A stretch of 5,728 nucleotides of DNA, taken from NCBI GenBank assembly GCA_946481475.1, contig CAMLOB010000291.1, positions 1-5,728 of the forward strand, read 5' to 3'. The DNA is from an uncultured Chlorobiota bacterium (GTDB lineage: Bacteria > Bacteroidota > Kapaibacteriia > OLB7). This document shows, one piece after another, positions 1 through 5,718 of the stretch; the first letter of the stretch is position 1, and each line of letters starts with the position of its first letter. The notes under the pieces are model-generated. The model was not told the DNA's origin and searched no databases. It was given only the letters and a program-made list of their open reading frames with translations. The position numbers were made by a program, and so were the translations under genes.

Positions 1-72
1 ATGAAACTTCCGCGCCTCTTTTGTTAACAGGTAGTGGGGAGCAAACAATAGAGAACACGTCGGGAATTGCCG

Positions 73-196
73 ACTCTATGAACTCAGGTCCTCTTGAATC
101 TCTACAGCCTGAACGCTCCCGGTTCACCCGATTCATCGGCGTGCTAACCCCCTCCCGCACTCTACGAACTCATACACTCTCACACTCTACGAACTC
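73..196. repeat. Three copies of a 13-bp motif, ACTCTAYGAACTC
   Basis: The motif ACTCTATGAACTC lies at 73-85, and ACTCTACGAACTC lies at 159-171 and again at 184-196. The last two copies are 25 bases apart start to start, and the bases between them (CATACACTCTCAC) are themselves CACTCT-like, so the end of the region reads as a degenerate tandem repeat. Copy one differs at a single base. The repeats lie just downstream of the minus-strand membrane-protein gene, on whose strand they read GAGTTCGTAGAGT. No coding region is credible across positions 1-198. Function is unknown; a dispersed intergenic repeat or a decayed minisatellite are the simplest readings. Confidence 0.6.
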
Positions 197-198
197 GA

Positions 199-396
199 TC
201 ACGTCAACCGCTTCCCGCTCGACAACATGTTGTTGAATTTGCGATAGGCCAGGTAGGCAACTCCACCGATGATCAGCCCTGCAATGAGCCATCCGGCAAG
301 TGTCCACACGGCGCCGAGTATCCAGAGAAAAATCCGAAAGGCAACGATACCGATAATGATCGCCACGATGAGGCCGAGAATATTTTTTCCACTCAT
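199..396 (-). CDS. Small two-helix inner-membrane protein
   Basis: This 65-residue protein consists almost wholly of hydrophobic segments. A short polar N-terminus (MSGKN) is followed by a first membrane helix at about residues 6-24 (LGLIVAIIIGIVAF) and a second at about 25-51 (ILGAVWTLAGWLIAGLIIGG), with small turns near Arg21 and Trp25. It ends in a basic cytoplasmic-type tail (YRKFNN...GKRLT), so by the positive-inside rule the C-terminus probably faces the cytoplasm. The start is fixed by a near-perfect Shine-Dalgarno, GGAGGAA at 401-407. An in-frame ATG further upstream at 444 has no such site and would add a polar leader. I do not recognise a named family. The Gly-rich second helix resembles generic small membrane proteins. 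The gene stands alone, and no terminator is visible beyond its TGA. Confidence 0.72.
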   Translation of the reverse strand: MSGKNILGLIVAIIIGIVAFRIFLWILGAVWTLAGWLIAGLIIGGVAYLAYRKFNNMLSSGKRLT

Positions 397-400
397 AGTA

Positions 401-407
401 TTCCTCC
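401..407 (-). promoter_or_regulatory. Strong ribosome binding site of the small membrane protein
   Basis: On the minus strand the sequence reads GGAGGAATACT before ATG, an almost complete anti-Shine-Dalgarno match. GGAGG ends 6 bases before the start codon. It decides the start at 396 over the in-frame ATG at 444. It also shows that the genome uses canonical Shine-Dalgarno initiation for at least some genes. Confidence 0.8.
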
Positions 408-483
408 AAAAAAAGGATTGAAGTTTCTTTGCCGAAGTTAGCAATTTGGGCGTTGCTACGGCAGGGAAAGGTTTATGGTTTCA

Positions 484-501
484 TTCCCGGCTGTCCGGGA
501 A
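484..501. repeat. Perfect 7-bp inverted repeat, TTCCCGG-N4-CCGGGAA
   Basis: TTCCCGG at 484-490 and CCGGGAA at 495-501 are exact reverse complements around CTGT. This is either a stable hairpin or an 18-bp dyad of operator size. Neither side has a T-tract in either reading direction, so it is a poor intrinsic terminator. It lies about 88 bases upstream of the start of the minus-strand membrane-protein gene. Confidence 0.6.
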
Positions 502-607
502 GAGAGAAGGAGTTCCACCCGGCAATCCGGTCAGACCATTCGGGGAGGGGCATCGTGTCAACTCCCTGTGTCGGTAACCATCGGCAGGTGCTATCGCAGT
601 ACGATCA

Positions 608-627
608 GGTTGCGTAGTTTTGCAACC
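608..627. repeat. Inverted repeat GGTTGC-N8-GCAACC
   Basis: GGTTGC at 608-613 pairs with GCAACC at 622-627 around an 8-base loop (GTAGTTTT). The stem is short and no T-tract follows. The same half-sites abut as the perfect palindrome GCAACCGGTTGC at 1020-1031, on the other side of the broken VOC gene. That coincidence may be chance given the short length. Confidence 0.4.
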
Positions 628-637
628 AGTGGGGTTT

Positions 638-674
638 GTGTGACCGATATGCTGTTTCGGCCACCATGTCACAC
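638..674. repeat. Bulged hairpin, outer stem GTGTGA/TCACAC
   Basis: GTGTGA at 638-643 pairs with TCACAC at 669-674. Directly inside, CCGA at 644-647 pairs with TCGG at 657-660 around a 9-base loop, leaving an 8-base one-sided bulge at 661-668. The structure ends 43 bases before the ATG of the broken VOC gene and so would lie in its 5' leader if transcription starts upstream. No known riboswitch class is recognised. Confidence 0.45.
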
Positions 675-717
675 TCTCCCCATCAGGTCTATCAGAACAT
701 TCGGTCAGGAGTTTACC

Positions 718-1061
718 ATGGCAAAGATCACCGGAATAGGGGGCCTCTTCTTCAAGAGCAGGGATGACGGCATGTCGCTGCAAAGGAGAGCCGGTGGTTC
801 AGTCCCAGCGACTCTCCCTTCATGATTAACTATCGGGTTGATAACCTCGATGAGATGCTTGCTCAATTGCGTGAAGGAGGCGTGGAGATTGTCAAGGGAC
901 CGGAATCACACGAGAACGGCAAGTTCGCATGGATCATGGATCCGGAAGGGAACAAGATCGAACTCTGGGAGCCGATGATCTGGGACGACAAGAACAAGGG
1001 TGACAGATCCCTGCGCCCGGCAACCGGTTGCAGCCGACAGTCTGCTCTGCACTGCCGGTGA
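718..1061 (+). pseudogene. Broken VOC-family (glyoxalase/dioxygenase-fold) gene with an internal deletion and frame change
   Basis: VOC-fold proteins are metal-site beta-alpha-beta-beta-beta enzymes or binding proteins such as glyoxalases. The N-terminus MAKITGIGGLFFKSRD, with a good AGGAG site at 707-711 six bases before the ATG, is the typical opening of a roughly 125-residue subfamily. That frame runs to a stop at 823-825. The C-terminal half continues in another frame: WFSPSDSPFMINYRVDNL (from about 795) and later FAWIMDPEGNKIELWEP, the conserved strand carrying the final metal-ligand Glu. From memory of the family, about 35-45 residues between FFKSRD and WFSPSD are missing, with the junction between about 766 and 795. 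The second frame has an ATG at 822 but no Shine-Dalgarno site. After ELWEP the frame runs about 25 residues to 1061, including a tail not typical of the family. I read it as a decayed gene; a sequencing or assembly error is the alternative. Confidence 0.8.
1020..1031. repeat. Perfect 12-bp palindrome GCAACCGGTTGC
   Basis: This self-complementary 12-mer lies in the non-homologous tail of the broken VOC gene, before the next gene. It would cruciform poorly because it has no loop, so a protein-binding dyad or chance is more likely. It contains the same half-sites as the inverted repeat at 608-627. Confidence 0.45.
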
Positions 1062-1104
1062 TGCCGGACGTTAGTAGCATTCTATCAGTAGAGAAAGACC
1101 GGAG

Positions 1105-1449
1105 ATGAACTGTCAAATCGGATGGATCGAACTCCCTGCTCCCGATCTTGAAGCGGCATGTGAATTCTACAGCATAATATTCGGGTGGACCATTAAGGAT
1201 TATAGTCCGACGTACAGGGTCTTCCAGTCAGGGAACATCAGCGGCGGATTGAATCAGACCGGCAGGCCGGCGGATGATGGAATACGCGTATCCGTTACAG
1301 TCGAGTCCATCAATGCGACGTTGCAGAAGATCGTGAGGGAGGGGGGAGCCGTCGTCAGGGAGAAGTATGAAATACCCGGGGGCTTCGGTTTCACTGCCAT
1401 GTTCAAGGATCCGAACGGGAATGTTCTTGAGCTGTGGTCCGAAACGTGA
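1105..1449 (+). CDS. VOC-family protein (glyoxalase/bleomycin-resistance/dioxygenase fold)
   Basis: This 114-residue protein spans one complete VOC domain of two beta-alpha-beta-beta-beta modules. Module one starts IGWIELPAPDLEAACEFY followed by IFGW, the usual strand, helix and FGW turn. Module two starts near VSVTVESINATLQKIV and ends with GFTAMFKDPNGNVLELWSE, where the Glu of LELW is the conserved metal ligand position. Length matches single-domain family members (about 110-130). Such proteins act as cytoplasmic homodimers. Substrate cannot be told from sequence: thiol conjugation, dioxygenation and antibiotic sequestration all occur in this fold. The start at 1105 has GGAG directly against the ATG, too close to work, so GAGAAAG at 1091-1097 may serve. 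It lies just after the broken VOC gene but belongs to a visibly different subfamily, so the two are not a recent duplication. Confidence 0.85.
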   Translation: MNCQIGWIELPAPDLEAACEFYSIIFGWTIKDYSPTYRVFQSGNISGGLNQTGRPADDGIRVSVTVESINATLQKIVREGGAVVREKYEIPGGFGFTAMFKDPNGNVLELWSET

Positions 1450-1557
1450 TCTTGCTTCCGACACGGGCTATACTGTTCGGCGATTCCGTCGAGCGGGATG
1501 ACAGGAAACATCCGGATATTGTTGAACACCCGGAACCGGCAATCGCGGACTATCATA

Positions 1558-1974
1558 ATGGCCGAGAACAAAACCAAACCGACCGACGCAAGTGTCGATG
1601 ACTACATCGCCTCAAGAGCCAATGCGCAGCAACAGGCCGACTGCCGTGCGTTGATGGCACTGCTAAAGAAGGTCACCCGACAATCACCACGAATGTGGGG
1701 ACCAAGCATCGTCGGTTATGGTTCCTACCGGTACACATACGAAAGCGGGCGAACCGGTGAAGCCCCTCTGGTCGGCTTTGCCATCCGCGGTCGGGATCTG
1801 GTTGTCTACGTGCTGGTTGAAAGTGAGGAACAACAAGCCTTGCTCTCCAGGCTCGGCAAACACAGGATGGGCAAGGTCTGCCTGTATTTCAGACAGCTTG
1901 CCGATCTCGACAGGTCGGTGCTCGAAAGGGTTGTCGCCAATTCAATCGCGGAAGTAAGGGAGCGGTATGGGTAG
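1558..1974 (+). CDS. DUF1801 (YdhG-like) domain protein
   Basis: This 138-residue protein has the hallmarks of the DUF1801 family: an N-terminal MAENKTKPTDASVDDYI, a helical segment with ADCRALMALLKKVT, the signature MWGPSIVGYGSYRYTYESGR at residues 46-65, a core strand LVGFAIRGRDLVVYVL, and the C-terminal LGKHRMGKVCLYFRQLADLD. Family members are small cytoplasmic proteins of unknown biochemical role, widespread in soil bacteria and often found as lone accessory genes. I chose the ATG at 1558 because the family commonly opens with MAENKTKPT. An in-frame ATG at 1498 would add 20 non-conserved residues. Neither start has a clear Shine-Dalgarno site. About 108 bases separate it from the VOC gene upstream, so tight co-translation is unlikely. 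Confidence 0.87.
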   Translation: MAENKTKPTDASVDDYIASRANAQQQADCRALMALLKKVTRQSPRMWGPSIVGYGSYRYTYESGRTGEAPLVGFAIRGRDLVVYVLVESEEQQALLSRLGKHRMGKVCLYFRQLADLDRSVLERVVANSIAEVRERYG

Positions 1975-1989
1975 GATGCCGTGCCTGAG

Positions 1990-2038
1990 GAAGCGTTCAA
2001 GTCGACCCTGTCTCGTTGTGCGCTTCAGGGCTGCTTGA
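1990..2038. other. Alternative imperfect stem-loops downstream of the DUF1801 gene
   Basis: Two mutually exclusive pairings are visible. GAAGCG (1990-1995) can pair with CGCTTC (2021-2026). Alternatively TCAAG (1997-2001) plus CCCTG (2006-2010) can pair with CAGGG (2026-2030) plus CTTGA (2034-2038), with an internal loop of TCGA against CTG and a 15-base apical loop. No T-run follows, so an intrinsic terminator is not supported. The region lies between the DUF1801 stop and the RibD-C-like start. Confidence 0.35.
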
Positions 2039-2080
2039 CTCTGCCGTCAGACAATCCTCTCACTAAATGAAGTCTTGCAT

Positions 2081-2629
<549 letters not shown>

Positions 2630-2722
2630 TTCCAAAAATGCCGCCACCTTTTAGCTATCCCTGATTGCGGTGATGGCGTTCAGTCGCCGCAGGCGGCCGT
2701 CGGAAAAGCATAGGAATTTACT

Positions 2723-3055
2723 ATGGGAAACAAGTACGGATTGCCGGAATCTGATGTGGATCGAGTTCGCGCGCGAGACAAGCAATGCGTCTACTGTGGC
2801 AAGGACATGGTAGAGCCAGTGCGTGGGACATCGACCCGCGACTGGGCGACGATCGAGCATCTGAACCACCTGCCGCCCTGGAACAACCCGGCGACTATCG
2901 CGATTTGCTGCGGCAGTTGCAACTCGAGTCGCGGACCAAAACCCATCTTGGAATGGTTCGATTCGATGTACTGCCACAAGAACGGGATTAACCCGTCCAC
3001 AGTGGCACAGCCAGTATTGGATTACATCCGCCATTACGAGGGCTACGAAGGATGA
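2723..3055 (+). CDS. Stand-alone HNH endonuclease
   Basis: This 110-residue protein is little more than an HNH nuclease domain. A zinc knuckle is formed by Cys22 and Cys25 (CVYCGKDM) and by Cys63 and Cys66 (ICCGSCNSSRG). Between them is the beta-beta-alpha metal-binding core ATIEHLNHLPPWNNPATI, with His46 as the candidate catalytic base and Asn54/Asn55 and Asn67 as further conserved positions. Such enzymes cut DNA and act in homing, restriction or phage packaging. No methyltransferase, terminase or intein accompanies it here, so its role is open. The start is well supported by AGGAA at 2712-2716, six bases before the ATG. It is followed after three bases by a tiny frame with its own ribosome site, so a two-gene transcript is possible. 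Confidence 0.87.
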   Translation: MGNKYGLPESDVDRVRARDKQCVYCGKDMVEPVRGTSTRDWATIEHLNHLPPWNNPATIAICCGSCNSSRGPKPILEWFDSMYCHKNGINPSTVAQPVLDYIRHYEGYEG

Positions 3056-3058
3056 GCA

Positions 3059-3139
3059 ATGACCATTGTCAATCCGGATGGTAATCACCTCCATTTCGGC
3101 GACGCAAAGACTATCGCCCAACAAACCAAACTGATGTAG
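3059..3139 (+). CDS. Possible 26-residue small protein coupled to the HNH gene, or N-terminal remnant
   Basis: Three bases after the HNH stop codon an ATG opens MTIVNPDGNHLHFGDAKTIA and ends six residues later. AAGGA at 3048-3052, inside the last HNH codons, sits six bases before this ATG. This is ideal spacing for translational coupling. The residue mix is that of a soluble protein with no membrane segment. I recognise no family. It may be a genuine small protein, or the opening of a longer gene whose remainder was lost where the convergent lipoprotein gene now ends. A shift of one base near 3128 would extend it by a further nine or so residues (QTDVADRPSDSR), consistent with a decayed frame. 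The length is too short for coding potential to be decisive. Confidence 0.4.
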   Translation: MTIVNPDGNHLHFGDAKTIAQQTKLM

Positions 3140-3190
3140 CGGATCGACCTTCGGACAGCCGCTGATCAGCAAGCCATTAGGCATCACATC

Positions 3191-5164
3191 CTACCTCCCA
3201 CAAACAAACGTCCCCGTCGCCGTCAAAGCCGGCGGATCCATGAGGCCGTTGTTTGTGAACTCGAAACTTCCTCTGATGACCTGGTTGGTGATATCGGTAA
3301 CGGTCAGCGTGTTGGTCCCCTCTGTCGGGAGCCAAACGTGATCCGCGTCCCGGATATTCGAACCCTGCTCTCGGAAGCTGTAGAGGGGGTAGGTTCCCGC
3401 TCCGGTGAAACCCCGGGCGACAAGGTGAGCTGTTCCATCGGGGTACTTGGCCGTCAGCACGAAGCCCGTGTCGACCCAGTTCTCGATATGGAGGCTTATT
3501 TCGAACCGGGTTGTGGTGACTGGCTTCGGCACCCCGTTCATCGTCATCGTGCATGAACATTCACCCTCGTTGCGCCCTCCGCCGGCTGGAAGTTTTTCCC
3601 ACACTTCAACGTTGAACCACTTGAAGCCCACGTAACCGTTGGGATGTTTGGTCCTGTCGAAGACGTAAATGCCGAGCCGGTGGCGTCCGAGCGGCAGCGA
3701 GATCTCGTTGCCGACCAGAGCGTAGGGGGTGCCGTCCTCGCGATACGCCTCGAAGCCGGGATAGAAAAGAACCTCCGGAGAGGTAACCCGCAATTTCAGA
3801 ATCCGTTTCTCGGTACGATAACCGTCCGTAAGTGGAATGAATCCTCCGCCGTCTGCTTCCGCTTCGATCGTGAAGGCCGGGAAGAGATTCTCACCGATCG
3901 TCCCGTCGATCATCTCGTAGTAGCGCTTTCTGATGAGGCAATAATCAATGACCGAACTTTTTGCGATATACTCGATGGAGGGGAAGGGGATGCCGGGGTA
4001 GTTTGCTCCTTTGCTTCCAAAGCGATACGGTGAGAACTTCCCTCCCGAGAATTCGATCTTTCTATCGGGATCGCCCGGATCGTTCGGGTCGGCGATATAG
4101 ATCGTTCCATCCAGGATTCGATAGATGATCAACGCATGGCGCGTGAACGAGCCGTTGATATCGCCCCCGGCGGTGATGTACTGCGGTTCACCGGTTACAA
4201 TCATCGAATACTTCATGGCGTTGTAGGTGATCTGGTCGGGTGTTATCCTCTGCAGTCGACCGAAGAAGTTCGCTGCATACGATTGCCAATACTCTTCCTG
4301 CAATACGGCGCAGAAACGGTACGCATTGACATCGTCCTGCCACAGCTTCGGTGTCGGATTGAACCCGTCTCCGTTGTCGAACCGACCGTTGAGTTGTCCG
4401 TCGCCGCGTGACTTGCGTTGCATGAAGTACCAGAGCGAACCGAGTGTCTGGCCGGCACACTGTCCTCCCTGGGCAGGATACGATCCCCAGTTCACGAACT
4501 GCCAGTCGTCGACCCCCGGCCTGAAGGTGGAGCTGATCTCCCGATGTGATTCCAGGAGGCGCTCGGAAATTGAGGAGACGACGATTCCGGACTGGCTGTT
4601 CCCTCCTCCTCCCGATGTTGGCCGTGCAGCAGCCATTGCCGCGCCATGCTCGAAGTTCCCCGTATAGACCGTCACCGAACCGCTGTCATAACCGAGCAGC
4701 GGCATCCCTTCGATTCGTCCGCTTGCGGGATCGTAGAGAAATGCCATCGGAAACTCGCCGTCAGGAACCGTGCAGGGGATCGTGAGCGTGATCGCTTCTT
4801 CGGCAAAGCCGCCGCCGTTGCTGATCGTGATCAGTGGAGTCAGAGGTTTGAAGACGGAGTCCCCATTGCGGATCCCGGTGATCGGTCGATAGGCAATGGT
4901 GTATGTGCGGGCATCGGAGTACGCGCCCCCCGGTATGTCGATGGAAAGTCCGTCAAGCATATCACCCGGTCTGTCGACCTCGACTGTACCGCCTCCGGAG
5001 GGGATGCTGACGGTGCTGATGTCAACCGACTGGCCCAGTTCGAGCGAAATCGGTTGAGGAGCAACCGGATTCTCGGAGCAGCCAAATGCAATCAAAGCTG
5101 CGGCAACCGGTATCGGCAGCAACAGACCAAAGCGTTTCGGAAACAACCGGCCGGTAACTGTCAT
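3191..5164 (-). CDS. Predicted secreted lipoprotein with a C39/papain-like cysteine peptidase domain
   Basis: The 657-residue product starts with a lipoprotein signal (MTVTGRLFPKRFGLLLPIPV, then AAALIAFGC). Cys29 is the probable lipidation site and Ser follows it, which favours the outer membrane; the box IAFGC is slightly non-standard. Residues about 38-130 look ZU5-like (IPSGGGTVEV, LSIDIPGGAYSDARTYTI). The core at about 200-410 carries a peptidase triad: Cys236 in QGGQCAGQT, with Gln232 or Gln235 for the oxyanion hole, His343 in TRHALIIYRI, and Asp359 in YIADPNDPG. The His-Asp distance of 16 residues matches C39 peptidases such as ComA. Residues about 425-525 are Ig-like or beta-rich. The tail at about 532-657 (Cys536, Cys538, Cys655) resembles the beta-barrel tails of some FCB lipoproteins. 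No ABC transporter or peptide substrate gene is adjacent, so bacteriocin export is not implied. ATG 5164 is chosen over an in-frame GTG at 5179 because the signal peptide then has normal length; neither has a Shine-Dalgarno. It converges on the HNH gene. Confidence 0.8.
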   Translation of the reverse strand: MTVTGRLFPKRFGLLLPIPVAAALIAFGCSENPVAPQPISLELGQSVDISTVSIPSGGGTVEVDRPGDMLDGLSIDIPGGAYSDARTYTIAYRPITGIRNGDSVFKPLTPLITISNGGGFAEEAITLTIPCTVPDGEFPMAFLYDPASGRIEGMPLLGYDSGSVTVYTGNFEHGAAMAAARPTSGGGGNSQSGIVVSSISERLLESHREISSTFRPGVDDWQFVNWGSYPAQGGQCAGQTLGSLWYFMQRKSRGDGQLNGRFDNGDGFNPTPKLWQDDVNAYRFCAVLQEEYWQSYAANFFGRLQRITPDQITYNAMKYSMIVTGEPQYITAGGDINGSFTRHALIIYRILDGTIYIADPNDPGDPDRKIEFSGGKFSPYRFGSKGANYPGIPFPSIEYIAKSSVIDYCLIRKRYYEMIDGTIGENLFPAFTIEAEADGGGFIPLTDGYRTEKRILKLRVTSPEVLFYPGFEAYREDGTPYALVGNEISLPLGRHRLGIYVFDRTKHPNGYVGFKWFNVEVWEKLPAGGGRNEGECSCTMTMNGVPKPVTTTRFEISLHIENWVDTGFVLTAKYPDGTAHLVARGFTGAGTYPLYSFREQGSNIRDADHVWLPTEGTNTLTVTDITNQVIRGSFEFTNNGLMDPPALTATGTFVCGR

Positions 5165-5218
5165 TGTAGCACCATTCACGATATGTGACTGGATATGAAC
5201 GCCTCACAATAACGTGCA

Positions 5219-5247
5219 ATAATACGACGGAGAAACTGAAAAGTAAA
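5219..5247 (-). promoter_or_regulatory. Candidate sigma-70-type promoter of the lipoprotein gene
   Basis: On the minus strand TTTACT (5242-5247) is followed after exactly 17 bases by TATTAT (5219-5224). These match the -35 consensus at 4 of 6 and the -10 consensus at 5 of 6. Transcription would begin near 5212, giving a leader of about 48 bases before the ATG at 5164. If the organism is FCB-type with a different promoter consensus, the call weakens. Confidence 0.5.
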
Positions 5248-5408
5248 CGACTGATTCGGGTAAAAATCCGCCCGCATGAATCCCACGCTGAATCAGGAAG
5301 CCGGCTCAGTGATTGTCTGCATATACCCTCCCTTGTGGGGCACCCGAACAGACAGTCGAATGTGTGGTATGCGGATTCGTCCGGTTCTTGTCAGGAAGCG
5401 ACAGACAC

Positions 5409-5414
5409 GGAGGA
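5409..5414 (+). promoter_or_regulatory. Strong ribosome binding site before the truncated VOC gene
   Basis: GGAGGA stands four bases before the ATG at 5419. It fixes this start over more upstream codons in the same frame and shows that the 5' end of the gene is intact although its 3' end is lost. Confidence 0.7.
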
Positions 5415-5418
5415 CATC

Positions 5419-5520
5419 ATGCCGATCTTTGACGGAATCATCCCGGCGCTCACATACCGGGACATCGCTGCCGCACACGACTTCCTGATCGAGGCGTTCG
5501 GCTTCGCCTCCGGGGGCTTC
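5419..5520 (+). pseudogene. N-terminal fragment of a VOC-family (PhnB/glyoxalase-like) gene
   Basis: MPIFDGIIPALTYRDIAAAH, then DFLIEAFGFASGG, is the typical first module of a VOC/PhnB-like protein, preceded by a perfect ribosome binding site. After SGG (codon ending 5517) the frame leaves the family, reading through FTHGRAARVDG to a stop at 5584-5586. That sequence is antisense to a GIY-YIG gene. A full protein would be about 120-140 residues, so about three quarters is missing. The second module, with the metal-ligand Glu, is absent, so the product cannot be a functional VOC enzyme. It belongs to a different subfamily from the VOC genes at 718 and 1105. The intact 5' end and sharp breakpoint argue for one deletion rather than slow decay. 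Confidence 0.82.
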
Positions 5521-5654
5521 ACCCATGGACGTGCCGCACGTGTCGACGGACTTCCTCCGGCATTGTGTTTCGCCAGTGGCTTGTGAACATCCTGAGTCTG
5601 TCCGACATGGTATGCGCCGGTTGCTTCACTCTGAAGAATGTAAACGAAAAACAT
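5520..5654 (-). pseudogene. N-terminal fragment of a GIY-YIG nuclease-superfamily gene
   Basis: Read on the minus strand, MFFVYILQSEATGAYHVGQT is the opening of the small (about 80-100 residue) GIY-YIG/UPF0213-like proteins: VYI at residues 4-6 stands for GIY and HVG at 16-18 for YIG. It continues DVHKPLAKHNAGG and STRAARPWV up to residue 45, then leaves the family and reads antisense through the truncated VOC gene. The C-terminal half with the conserved Glu is missing. Two conserved positions also look altered: the first Tyr of YVG is His16, and the catalytic Arg of the usual RLxxHN is Pro26. Truncation plus loss of the catalytic Arg makes an active nuclease very unlikely. No clear ribosome site is seen before the ATG. 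Confidence 0.8.
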
Positions 5655-5692
5655 GGTAGCGAATATGAGGTTGCGGGTGGGTGGGTATAGAA

Positions 5693-5718
5693 AAAAAGCT
5701 CACTAGAGTGAGCTTTTT
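5693..5718. terminator. Bidirectional intrinsic terminator
   Basis: AAAAAGCTCACT at 5693-5704 is the exact reverse complement of AGTGAGCTTTTT at 5707-5718. In practice an 11-bp stem closes on the tetraloop TAGA, with T-runs on both sides, so it can stop transcription from either direction. It lies upstream of the GIY-YIG start, so it probably serves a gene beyond the window and the read-through from the truncated VOC gene. Confidence 0.85.

Larger units (their letters stand above)
397..717. other. Gene-free interval between divergent genes, rich in inverted repeats
   Basis: No frame on either strand in this interval of about 320 bases gives a recognisable protein. The open frames are of low quality and lack ribosome binding sites. 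It separates the minus-strand membrane-protein gene from the plus-strand broken VOC gene, so both promoters should lie here, but I see no convincing -35/-10 pair. It holds three inverted repeats, listed separately at 484-501, 608-627 and 638-674. An AGGAG ribosome binding site lies at 707-711, belonging to the downstream gene. Confidence 0.6.

Noticed and set aside
120..140. GGTTCACCCGATTC as a tRNA T-arm
   Set aside because: The flanks do not form a T-stem and no anticodon or acceptor arm can be drawn around it.
21..236. Open frame of 71 codons on the plus strand at the left end
   Set aside because: Its sequence is Ser/Thr/Arg-rich and unfamiliar, it crosses the repeat region and overlaps the end of the membrane-protein gene, and it has no ribosome binding site.
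475..825. 116-codon plus-strand frame joined to the start of the broken VOC gene
   Set aside because: Only the part from ATG 718 is recognisable and has a ribosome site. The upstream residues are unlike any VOC protein.
1521..1527. GTTGAAC as an integron attC core site
   Set aside because: It matches GTTRRRY, but a 7-mer this degenerate is expected several times by chance in this window, and no matching RYYYAAC arm or bulged stem is placed around it.
3161..3170. Palindrome GCTGATCAGC as terminator of the lipoprotein or HNH genes
   Set aside because: It has no usable loop and no T-tract follows on either strand.
2651..3187. 178-codon minus-strand frame opposite the HNH gene
   Set aside because: It covers the well-supported HNH gene, has no recognisable domain, and is explained by codon-position bias of the plus strand.
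4646..5188. 180-codon plus-strand frame opposite the lipoprotein signal region
   Set aside because: The minus strand carries a signal peptide, a lipidation Cys and beta-domain motifs. The plus frame is Arg/Asp-rich noise.
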